NCBI RefSeq assembly: GCF_037975245.1
Contig: NC_092568.1
Location: forward strand, 40,062,631-40,126,630
Length of the DNA: 64,000 nucleotides
From: Apostichopus japonicus
Lineage: Eukaryota > Echinodermata > Holothuroidea > Aspidochirotida > Stichopodidae
Direction of reading: 5' to 3'
The number at the start of each line of letters is the position of its first letter. The first letter of the stretch is position 1. Positions 23,601-37,300 of this stretch are shown here, one piece after another. The position numbers were made by a program, and so were the translations under genes. The notes beneath the pieces were generated by a model. That model saw nothing but the letters and a program-made list of their open reading frames with translations. It was not told the origin of the DNA and did not search any database.

Positions 23601-26600
23601 TCAAATGAATGTATCTAGACCATTATATGGGAACTTTCATAGTACCAAAATTAAGGCGTTGATCCAAACAATAATAATACCTACTTTACACTCACTGGTT
23701 ATCTCTGCATATATACTTATAGGACTTGTATACGATTGCAAGGAATCTAGAGTTTGATTACTGTAGGGAGGGGGTCATGATGTTGGTAGGAAACTTAGGA
23801 TAGGCAACAATCAATGATTCTTATGGGGCTGAAAATTTATTCAAATGAATGTATCTAGACCATTATATGGGAACTTTCATAGTACCAAAATTAAGGCAAT
23901 GGCTCAAACACTAATATTACCTACTTAACACTCACTGTACATCTCTGCATATATACCTTGATAGGACTTTTATACAATTATAGAGAATCTAAATATTGAT
24001 TACTGTAGGCCTGTACAGCCCTGGTCAATTAAATCATGAAGCTATAAACATATAGCTAGAGATTGATTACTCTAGGGGGTGGGGGTCAGGATCTGGGTAG
24101 GGAATAGAGGAGCTAGGCAATAATCTCTGCATTTGTATACAATTGCAGTGAATCTAAAGAATGATAACTGCAGGGGGGGGGGGGGTGTCAGGATATGGGT
24201 AGAAAACTGAAGATAGGAAATAGTCAATGATTCCTATGGGCCTGAAAAATTATTCAAATGAATGTATCTAGACCATTATATGGGAACTTTCATAGTACCA
24301 AAATTAAGGCGTTGATCCAAACAATAATAATACCTACTTTACACTCACTGTATATCTCTGCATATACACTTATAGGACTTGTATACGATTGCAAGGAATC
24401 TAGAGTTTGATACTGTAGGGAGGGGGTCATGATGTTGGTAGGAAACTTAGGATAGGCAACAATCAATGATTCTTATGGGCCTGAAAATTTATTCAAATGA
24501 ATGTATCTAGACCATTATATGGGAACTTTCATAGTACCAAAATTAAGGCAATGGCTCAAACACTAATATTACCTACTTAACACTCACTGTACATCTCTGC
24601 ATATATACCTTGATAGGACTTGTATACAATTATAGAGAATCTAAATATTGATTACTGTAGGCCTGTACAGCCCTGGTCAATTAAATCATGGAGCTATAAA
24701 CATATAGCTAGAGATTGATTACTGTAGGGGGTTGGGGGTCAGGATCTGGGTAGGGAATAAAGGATCTAGGCAATAATCTCTGCATTAGTATACAATTGCA
24801 GTGAATCTAAAGAATTATAACTGCAGGGGGGGGGGGTCAGGATATGGGTAGAAAACTGAAGATAGGAAATAGTCAATGATTCCTATGGGCCTGAAAAATT
24901 ATTCAAATGAATGTATCTAGACCATTATATGGGAACTTTCATAGTACCAAAATTAAGGCAATGGCTCAAACACTAATATTACCTACTTAACACTCACTGT
25001 ACATCTCTGCATATATACCTTGATAGGACTTGTATACAATTATAGAGAATCTAAATATTGATTACTGTAGGCCTGTACAGCCCTGGTCAATTAAATCATG
25101 GAGCTATAAACATATAGCTAGAGATTGATTACTGTAGGGGGTGGGGCTCAGGATCTGGGTAGGGAATACAGGAGCTAGGCAATAATCTCTGCATTTGTAT
25201 ACAATTGCAGTGAATCTAAAGAATGATAACTGCAGGGGGCGGGGGGTCGGGATATGGGTAGAAAACTGAAGATAGGAAATAGTCAATGATTCCTATGGGC
25301 CTGAGAAATTATTCAAATGAATGTATCTAGACCATTATATGGGAACTTTCATAGTACCAAAATTAAGGCGTTGATCCAAACAATAATAATACCTACTTTA
25401 CACTCACTGTATATCTCTGCATATATACTTATAGGACTTGTATACGATTGCAAGGAATCTAGAGTCTGATTACTGTAGGGAGGGGGTCATGATGTTGGTA
25501 GGAAACTTAGGATAGGCAACAATCAATGATTCTTATGGGCCTGAAAATTTATTCAAATGAATGTATCTAGACCATTATATGGGAACTTTCATAGTACCAA
25601 AATTAAGGCAATGGCTCAAACACTAATATTACCTACTTAACACTCACTGTACATCTCTGCATATGTACCTTGATAGGACTTGTATACAATTATAGAGAAT
25701 CTAAATATTGATTACTGTAGGCCTGTACAGCCCTGGTCAATTAAATCATGGAGCTATAAACATATAGCTAGAGATTGATTACTGTAGGGGGTGGGGGTCA
25801 GGATCTGGGTAGGGAATAGAGGATCTAGGCAATAATCTCTGCATTTGTATACAATTGCAGTGAATCTAAAGATGATAACTGCAGGGGGGGGGGGTCAGGA
25901 TATGGGTAGAAAACTGAAGATAGGAAATAGTCAATGATTCCTATGGGCCTGAAAAATTATTCAAATGAATGTATCTAGACCATTATATGGGAACTTTCAT
26001 AGTACCAAAATTAAGGCGTTGATCCAAACAATAATAATACCTACTTTACACTCACTGTATATCTCTGCATATATACTTATAGGACTTGTATACGATTGCA
26101 AGGAATCTAGAGTCTGATTACTGTAGGGAGGGGGTCATGATGTTGGTAGGAAACTTAGGATAGGCAACAATCAATGATTCCTATGGGCCTGAAAATTTAT
26201 TCAAATGAATGTATCTAGACCATTATATGGGAACTTTCATAGTACCAAAATTAAGGCAATGGCTCAAACACTAATATTACCTACTTAACACTCACTGTAC
26301 ATCTCTGCATATGTACCTTGATAGGACTTGTATACAATTATAGAGAATCTAAATATTGATTACTGTAGGCCTGTACAGCCCTGGTCAATTAAATCATGGA
26401 GCTATAAACATATAGCTAGAGATTGATTACTGTAGGGGGTGGGGGTCAGGATCTGGGTAGGGAATAGAGGATCTAGGCAATAATCTCTCCATTTGTATAC
26501 AATTGCAGTGAATCTAAAGATGATAACTGCAGGGGGGGGGGGGGTCAGGATATGGGTAGAAAACTGAAGATAGGAAATAGTCAATGATTCCTATGGGCCT

Positions 26601-28348
26601 GAAAAATTATTCAAATGAATGTATCTAGACCATTATATGGGAACTTTCATAGTACCAAATTTAAGGCGTTGATCCAAACAATAATAATACCTACTTTACA
26701 CTCACTGTATATCACTGGACTTGTATACAATTATAGAGAATCTAAATATTGATTGCTGTAGGCCTGTACAGCCCTGGTCAATTAAATAATGGAGCTATAA
26801 ACATATAGCTAGAGATTGATTACTGTAGGGGGTGGTCGTCAGGATCTGGGTAGGGAATAGAGGATCTAGGCAATATTCTCTGCATTTGTATACAATTGCA
26901 GTGAATCTAAAGAATGATAACTGCAGGGGGGGGGGGGTCAGGATATGGGTAGAAAACTGAAGATAGGAAATAGTCAATGATTCCTATGGGCCTGAAAAAT
27001 TATTCAAATGAATGTATCTAGACCATTATATGGGAACTTTCATAGTACCAAAATTAAGGCGTTGATCCAAACAATAATAATACCTACTTTACACTCACTG
27101 TATATCTCTGCATATATACTTATAGGACTTGTATACGATTGCAAGGAATCTAGAGTTTGATTACTGTAGGGAGGGGGTCATGATGTTGGTAGGAAACTTA
27201 GGATAGGCAACAATCAATGATTCTTATGGGCCTGAAAATTTATTCAAATGAATGTATCTAGACCATTATATGGGAACTTTCATAGTACCAAAATTAAGGC
27301 AATGGCTCAAACACTAATATTACCTACTTAACACTCACTGTACATCTCTGCATATATACCTTGATAGGACTTGTATACAATTATAGAGAATCTAAATATT
27401 GATTACTGTAGGCCTGTACAGCCCTGGTCAATTAAATCATGGAGCTATAAACATATATCTAGAGATTGATTACTGTAGGGGGTGGGGGTCAGGATCTGGG
27501 TAGGGAATAGAGGATCTAGGCAATAATCTCTGCATTTGTATACAATTGCAGTGAATCTAAAGAATGATAACTGCAGGGGGGGGGGGAGGGGGTCAGGATA
27601 TGGGTAGAAAACTGAAGATAGGAAATAGTCAATGATTCCTATGGGCCTGAAAAATTATTCAAATGAATGTATCTAGACCATTATATGGGAACTTTCATAG
27701 TACCAAAATTAAGGCGTTGATCCAAACAATAATAATACCTACTTTACACTCACTGTATATCTCTGCATATATACTTATAGGACTTGTATACGATTGCAAG
27801 GAATCTAGAGTTTGATTACTGTAGGGAGGGGGTCATGATGTTGGTAGGAAACTTAGGATAGGCAACAATCAATGATTCTTATGGGCCTGAAAATTTATTC
27901 AAATGAATGTATCTAGACCATTATATGGGAACTTTCATAGTACCAAAATTAAGGCAATGGCTCAAACACTAATATTACCTACTTAACACTCACTGTACAT
28001 CTCTGCATATATACCTTGATAGGACTTGTATACAATTATAGAGAATCTAAATATTGATTACTGTAGGCCTGTACAGCCCTGGTCAATTAAATCATGCAGC
28101 TATAAACATATATCTAGAGATTGATTACTGTAGGGGGTGGGGGTCAGGATCTGGGTAGGGAATAGAGGATCTAGGCAATAATCTCTGCATTTGTATACAA
28201 TTGCAGTGAATCTAAAGAATGATAACTGCAGGGGGGGGGGGGTCAGGATATGGGTAGAAAACTGAAGATAGGAAATAGTCCTGAAAAATTATTCAAATGA
28301 ATGTATCTAGACCATTATATGGACACTTTCATAGTACCAAAATTAAGG

Positions 28349-31300
28349 CGTTGATCCAAACAATAATAATACCTACTTTACACTCACTGTATATCTCTGC
28401 ATATACACTTATAGGACTTGTATACGATTGCAAGGAATCTAGAGTTTGATTACTGTAGGGAGGGGATCATGATGTTGGTAGGAAACTTAGGATAGGCAAC
28501 AATCAATGATTCTTATGGGCCTGAAAATTTATTCAAATGAATGTATCTAGACCATTATATGGGAACTTTCATAGTACCAAAATTAAGGCGTTGATCCAAA
28601 CAATAATAATACCTACTTTACACTCACTGTATATCTCTGCATATATACTTATAGGACTTGTATACGATTGCAAGGAATCTAGAGTTTGATTACTGTAGGG
28701 AGGGGGTCATGATGTTGGTAGGAAACTTAGGATAGGCAACAATCAATGATTCTTATGGGCCTGAAAATTTATTCAAATGAATGTATCTAGACCATTATAT
28801 GGGAACTTTCATAGTACCAAAATTAAGGAAATGGCTCAAACACTAATATTACCTACTTAACACTCACTGTACACCTCTGCATATATACCTTGATAGGACT
28901 TGTATACAATTATAGAGAATCTAAATATTGATTACTGTAGGCCTGTACAGCCCTGGTCAATTAAATCATGGAGCTATAAACATATAGCTAGAGATTGATT
29001 ACTGTAGGGGGTGGGGGTCAGGATCTGGGTAGGGAATAGAGGATCTAGGCAATAATCTCTGCATTTGTATACAATTGCAGTGAATCTAAAGAATGATAAC
29101 TGCAGGGGGGGGGGGGTCAGGATATGGGTAGAAAACTGAAGATAGGAAATAGTCAATGATTCCTATGGGCCTGAAAAATTATTCAAATGAATGTATCTAG
29201 ACCATTATATGGGAACTTTCATAGTACCAAAATTAAGGCGTTGATCCAAACAATAATAATACCTACTTTACACTCACTGTATATCTCTGCATATACACTT
29301 ATAGGACTTGTATACGATTGCAAGGAATCTAGAGTTTGATTACTGTAGGGAGGGGGTCATGATGTTGGTAGGAAACTTAGGATAGGCAACAATCAATGAT
29401 TTTTATGGGCCTGAAAATTTATTCAAATGAATGTATCTAGACCATTATATGGGAACTTTCATAGTACCAAAATTAAGGCGTTGATCCAAACAATAATAAT
29501 ACCTACTTAACACTCACTGTATATCTCTGCATATATACTGATAGGACTTGTATACGATTGCAAGGAATCTAGAGTTTGATTACTGTAGGGAGGGGGTCAT
29601 GATGTTGGTAGGAAACTTAGGATAGGCAACAATCAATGATTCTTATGGGCCTGAAAATTTATTCAAATGAATGTATCTAGACCATTATATGGGAACTTTC
29701 ATAGTACCAAAATTAAGGCAATGGCTCAAACACTAATATTACCTACTTAACACTCACTGTACATCTCTGCATATATACCTTGATAGGACTTGTATACAAT
29801 TATAGAGAATCTAAATATTGATTACTGTAGGCCTGTACAGCCCTGGTCAATTAAATCATGCAGCTATAAACATATATCTAGAGATTGATTACTGTAGGGG
29901 GTGGGGGTCAGGATCTGGGTAGGGAATAGAGGATCTAGGCAACAATCTCTGCATTTGTATACAATTGCAGTGAATCTAAAGAATGATAACTGCGGGGGGG
30001 GGGGGGGGGGTCAGGATATGGGTTGAAAACTGAAGATAGGAAATAGTCAATGATTCCTATGGGCCTGAAAAATTATTCAAATGAATGTATCTAGACCATT
30101 ATATGGGAACTTTCATAGTACCAAAATTAAGGCATTGATCCAAACAATAATAATACCTACTTTACACTCACTGTATATCTCTGTATATATACTTATAGGA
30201 CTTGTAAACGAATGCAAGGAATCTAGAGTTTGATTACTGTAGGGGGGGGGGGGGGTCATGATGTTGGTAGGAAACTTAGGATAGGCAACAATCAATGATT
30301 CTTATGGGCCTGAAAATTTATTCAAATGAATGTATCTAGACCATTATATGGGAACTTTCATAGTACCAAAATTAAGGCAATGGCTCAAACACTAATATTA
30401 CCTACTTAACACTCACTGTACATCTCTGCATATATACCTTGATAGGACTTGTATACAATTATAGAGAATCTAAATATTGATTACTGTAGGCCTGTACAGC
30501 CCTGGTCAATTAAATCATGCAGCTATAAACATATATCTAGAGATTGATTACTGTAGGGGGTGGGGGTCAGGATCTGGGTAGGGAATAGAGGATCTAGGCA
30601 ATAATCTCTGCATTTGTATACAATTGCAGTGAATCTAAAGAATGATAACTGCAGGGGGGGGGGAGGGGGTCAGGATATGGGTAGAAAACTGAAGATAGGA
30701 AATAGTCAATGATTCCTATGGGCCTGAAAAATTATTCAAATGAATGTATCTAGACCATTATATGGACACTTTCATAGTACCAAAATTAAGGCGTTGATCC
30801 AAACAATAATAATACCTACTTTACACTCACTGTATATCTCTGCATATATACTTATAGGACTTGTATACGATTGCAAGGAATCTAGAGTTTGATTACTGTA
30901 GGGAGGGGGTCATGATGTTGGTAGGAAACTTAGGATAGGCAACAATCAATGATTCTTATGGGCCTGAAAATTTACTCAAATGAATGTATCTAGACCATTA
31001 TATGGGAACTTTCATAGTACCAAAATTAAGGCAATGGCTCAAACACTAATATTACCTACTTAACACTCACTGTACATCTCTGCATATATACCTTGATAGG
31101 ACTTGTATACAATTATAGAGAATCTAAATATTGATTACTGTAGGCCTGTACAGCCCTGGTCAATTAAATCATGCAGCTATAAACATATATCTAGAGATTG
31201 ATTACTGTAGGGGGTGGGGGTCAGGATCTGGGTAGGGAATAGAGGATCTAGGCAATAATCTCTGCATTTGTATACAATTGCAGTGAATCTAAAGAATGAT

Positions 31301-34300
31301 AACTGCAGGGGGGGGGGGTCAGGATATGGGTAGAAAACTGAAGATAGGAAATAGTCCTGAAAAATTATTCAAATGAATGTATCTAGACCATTATATGGGA
31401 ACTTTCATAGTACCAAAATTAAGGCGTTGATCCAAACAATAATAATACCTACTTTACACTCACTGTATATCTCTGCATATACACTTATAGGACTTGTATA
31501 CGATTGCAAGGAATCTAGAGTTTGATTACTGTAGGGAGGGGATCATGATGTTGGTAGGAAACTTAGGATAGGCAACAATCAATGATTCTTATGGGCCTGA
31601 AAATTTATTCAAATGAATGTATCTAGACCATTATATGGGAACTTTCATAGTACCAAAATTAAGGCGTTGATCCAAACAATAATAATACCTACTTTACACT
31701 CACTGTATATCTCTGCATATATACTTATAGGACTTGTATACGATTGCAAGGAATCTAGAGTTTGATTACTGTAGGGAGGGGGTCATGATGTTGGTAGGAA
31801 ACTTAGGATAGGCAACAATCAATGATTCTTATGGGCCTGAAAATTTATTCAAATGAATGTATCTAGACCATTATATGGGAACTTTCATAGTACCAAAATT
31901 AAGGCAATGGCTCAAACACTAATATTACCTACTTAACACTCACTGTACATCTCTGCATATATACCTTGATAGGACTTGTATACAATTATAGAGAATCTAA
32001 ATATTGATTACTGTAGGCCTGTACAGCCCTGGTCAATTAAATCATGCAGCTATAAACATATATCTAGAGATTGATTACTGTAGGGGGTGGGGGTCAGGAT
32101 CTGGGTAGGGAATAGAGGATCTAGGCAATAATCTCTGCATTTGTATACAATTGCAGTGAATCTAAAGAATGATAACTGCAGGGGGGGGTCAGGATATGGG
32201 TAGAAAACTGAAGATAGGAAATAGTCAATGATTCCTATGGGCCTGAAAAATTATTCAAATGAATGTATCTAGACCATTATATGGGAACTTTCATAGTACC
32301 AAAATTAAGGCGTTGATCCAAACAATAATAACACCTACTTTACACTCACTGTATATCTCTGCATATACACTTATAGGACTTGTATACGATTGCAAGGAAT
32401 CTAGAGTTTGATTACTGTAGGGAGGGGGTCATGATGTTGGTAGGAAACTTAGGATAGGCAACAATCAATGATTCTTATGGGCCTGAAAATTTATTCAAAT
32501 GAATGTATCTAGACCATTATATGGGAACTTTCATAGTACCAAAATTAAGGCAATGGCTCAAACACTAATATTACCTACTTAACACTCACTGTACATCTCT
32601 GCATATATACCTTGATAGGACTTGTATACAATTATAGAGAATCTAAATATTGATTACTGTAGGCCTGTACAGCCCTGGTCAATTAAATCATGGAGCTATA
32701 AACATATAGCTAGAGATTGATTACTGTAGGGGGTGGGGGTCAGGATCTGAGTAGGGAATAGAGGATCTAGGCAATATTCTCTGCATTTGTATACAATTGC
32801 AGTGAATCTAAAGAATGATAACTGCAGGGGGGGGGGGGCAGGATATGGGTAGAAAACTGAAGATAGGAAATAGTCAATGATTCCTATGGGCCTGAAAAAT
32901 TAATCAAATGAATGTATCTAGAGCATTATATGGGAACTTTCATAGTACCAAAATTAAGGCGTTGATCCAAACAATAATAATACCTACTTTACACTCAATG
33001 TATATCTCTGCATATATACTTATAGGACTTGTATACGATTGCAAGGAATCTAGAGTTTGATTACTGTAGGGAGGGGGTCATGATGTTGGTAGGAAACTTA
33101 GGATAGGCAACAATCAATGATTCTTATGGGCCTGAAAATTTATTCAAATGAATGTATCTAGACCATTATATGGGAACTTTCATAGTACCAAAATTAAGGC
33201 AATGGCTCAAACACTAATATTACCTACTTAACACTCACTGTACACCTCTGCATATATACCTTGATAGGACTTGTATACAATTATAGAGAATCTAAATATT
33301 GATTACTGTAGGCCTGTACAGCCCTGGTCAATTAAATCATGGAGCTATAAACATATAGCTAGAGATTGATTACTGTAGGGGGTGGGGGTCAGGATCTGGG
33401 TAGGGAATAGAGGATCTAGGCAATAATCTCTGCATTTGTATACAATTGCAGTGAATCTAAAGAATGATAACTGCAGGGGGGGGGGGGGTCAGGATATGGG
33501 TAGAAAACTGAAGATAGGAAATAGTCAATGATTCCTATGGGCCTGAAAAATTATTCAAATGAATGTATCTAGAGCATTATATGGGAACTTTCATAGTACC
33601 AAAATTAAGGCGTTGATCCAAACAATAATAATACCTACTTTACACTCACTGTATATCTCTGCATATATACTTATAGGACTTGTATACGATTGCAAGGAAT
33701 CTAGAGTTTGATTACTGTAGGGAGGGGGTCATGATGTTGGTAGGAAACTTAGGATAGGCAACAATCAATGATTCTTATGGGCCTGAAAATTTATTCAAAT
33801 GAATGTATCTAGACCATTATATGGGAACTTTCATAGTACCAAAATTAAGGCGTTGATCCAAACAATAATAATACCTACTTTACACTCACTGTATATCTCT
33901 GCATATATACTTATAGGACTTGTATACGATTGCAAGGAATCTAGAGTTTGATTACTGTAGGGAGGGGGTCATGATGTTGGTAGGAAACTTAGGATAGGCA
34001 ACAATCAATGATTCTTATGGGCCTGAAAATTTATTCAAATGAATGTATCTAGACCATTATATGGGAACTTTCATAGTACCAAAATTAAGGCAATGGCTCA
34101 AACACTAATATTACCTACTTAACACTCACTGTACATCTCTGCATATATACCTTGATAGGACTTGTATACAATTATAGAGAATCTAAATATTGATTACTGT
34201 AGGCCTGTACAGCCCTGGTCAATTAAATCATGGAGCTATAAACATATATCTAGAGATTGATTACTGTAGGGGGTGGGGGTCAGGATCTGGGTAGGGAATA

Positions 34301-37300
34301 GAGGATCTAGGCAATAATCTCTGCATTTGTATACAATTGCAGTGAATCTAAAGAATGATAACTGCAGGGGGGGGGGGTCAGGATATGGGTAGAAAACTGA
34401 AGATAGGAAATAGTCAATGATTCCTATGGGCCTGAAAAATTATTCAAATGAATGTATCTAGACCATTATATGGGAACTTTCATAGTACCAAAATTAAGGC
34501 AATGGCTCAAACACTAATATTACCTACTTAACACTCACTGTACATCTCTGCATATATACCTTGATAGGACTTGTATACAATTATAGAGAATCTAAATATT
34601 GATTACTGTAGGCCTGTACAGCCCTGGTCAATTAAATCATGGAGCTATAAACATATAGCTAGAGATTGATTACTGTAGGGGGTGGGGGTCAGGATCTGGG
34701 TAGGGAATAGAGGATCTAGGCAATAATCTCTGCATTTGTATACAATTGCAGTGAATATAAAGATGATAACTGCAGGGGGGGGGGGTCAGGATATGGGTAG
34801 AAAACTGAAGATAGGAAATAGTCAATGATTCCTATGGGCCTGAAAAATTATTCAAATGAATGTATCTAGACCATTATATGGGAACTTTCATAGTACCAAA
34901 ATTAAGGCGTTGATCCAAACAATAATAATACCTACTTTACACTCACTGTATATCTCTGCATATATACTTATAGGACTTGTATACGATTGCAAGGAATCTA
35001 GAGTTTGATTACTGTAGGGAGGGGGTCATGATGTTGGTAGGAAACTTAGGATAGGCAACAATCAATCATTCTTATGGGCCTGAAAATTTATTCAAATGAA
35101 TGTATCTAGACAATTATATGGGAACTTTCATAGTACCAAAATTAAGGCGTTGATCAAACAATAATAATACCTACTTTACACTCACTGAATATCTCTGCAT
35201 ATATACTTATAGGACTTGTATACGATTGCAAGGAATCTAGAGTTTGATTACTGTAGGGAGGGGGTCATGATGTTGGTAGGAAACTTAGGATAGGCAACAA
35301 CCAATGATTCTTATGGGCCTGAAAATTTATTCAAATGAATGTATCTAGACCATTATATGGGAACTTTCATAGTACCAAAATTAAGGTGTGATCCAAACAA
35401 TAATAATACCTACTTTACACTCACTGTATATCTTTGCATATATACTTATAGGACTTGTATACGATTGCAAGGAATCTAAAGAATGATAACTGCAGGGGGG
35501 GGGGGGGGTCAGGATATGGGTAGAAAACTGAAGATAGGAAATAGTCAATGATTCCTATGGGCCTGAAAAATTATTCAAATGAATGTATCTAGACCATTAT
35601 ATGGGAACTTTCATAGTACCAAAATTAAGGCGTTGATCCAAACAATAATAATACCTACTTTACACTCACTGTTTATCTCTGCATATATACTTATAGGACT
35701 TGTATACGATTGCAAGGAATCTAGAGTTTGATTACTGTAGGGAGGGGGTCATGATGTTGGTAGGAAACTTAGGATAGGCAACAATCAATGATTCTTATGG
35801 GCCTGAAAATTTATTCAAATGAATGTATCTAGACCATTATATGGGAACTTTCATAGTACCAAAATTAAGGCATTGATCCAAACAATAATAATACCTACTT
35901 TACACTCACTGTATATCTCTGCATATATACTTATAGGACTTGTATACGATTGCAAGGAATCTAGAGTTTGATTACTGTAGGGAGGGGGTCATGATGTTGG
36001 TAGGAAACTTAGGATAGGCAACAATCAATGATTCTTATGGGCCTGAAAATTTATTCAAATGAATGTATCTAGACCATTATATGGGAACTTTCATAGTACC
36101 AAAATTAAGGCAATGGCTCAAACACTAATATTACCTACTTAACACTCACTGTACATCTCTGCATATATACCTTGATAGGACTTGTATACAATTATAGAGA
36201 ATCTAAATATTGATTACTGTAGGCCTGTACAGCCCTGGTCAATTAAATCATGCAGCTATAAACATATATCTAGAGATTGATTACTGTAGGGGGTGGGGGT
36301 CAGGATCTGGGTAGGGAATAGAGGATCTAGGCAACAATCTCTGCATTTGTATACAATTGCAGTGAATCTAAAGAATGATAACTGCGGGGGGGGGGGGGGT
36401 CAGGATATGGGTTGAAAACTGAAGATAGGAAATAGTCAATGATTCCTATGGGCCTGAAAAATTATTCAAATGAATGTATCTAGACCATTATATGGGAACT
36501 TTCATAGTACCAAAATTAAGGTGTTGATCCAAACAATAATAATACCTACTTTACACTCACTGTATATCTCTGCATATATACTTAGAGGACATGTGACTTG
36601 TATACGATTGCAAGGAATCTAGAGTTTGATTACTGTAGGGAGGGGGTCATGATGTTGGTAGGAAACTTAGGATAGGCAACAATCAATGATTCTTATGGGC
36701 CTGAAAATTTATTCAAATGAATGTATCTAGACCATTATATGGGAACTTTCATAGTACCAAAATTAAGGCAATGGCTCAAACACTAATATTACCTACTTAA
36801 CACTCACTGTACATCTCTGCATATATACCTTGATAGGACTTGTATACAATTATAGAGAATCTAAATATTGATTACTGTAGGCCTGTACAGCCCTGGTCAA
36901 TTAAATCATGGAGCTATAAACATATATCTAGAGATTGATTACTGTAGGGGGTGGGGGTCAGGATCTGGGTAGGGAATAGAGGATCTAGGCAATAATCTCT
37001 GCATTTGTATACAATTGCAGTGAATCTAAAGAATGATAACTGCAGGGGGGGGGGGTCAGGATATGGGTAGAAAACTGAAGATAGGAAATAGTCAATGATT
37101 CCTATGGGCCTGAAAAATTAATCAAATGAATGTATCTAGACCATTATATGGGAACTTTCATAGTACCAAAATTAAGGCGTTGATCCAAACAATAATAATA
37201 CCAACTTTACACTCACTGTATATCTCTGCATATATACTTATAGGACTTGTATACGATTCCAAGGAATCTAGAGTTTGATTACTGTAGGGAGGGGGTCATG

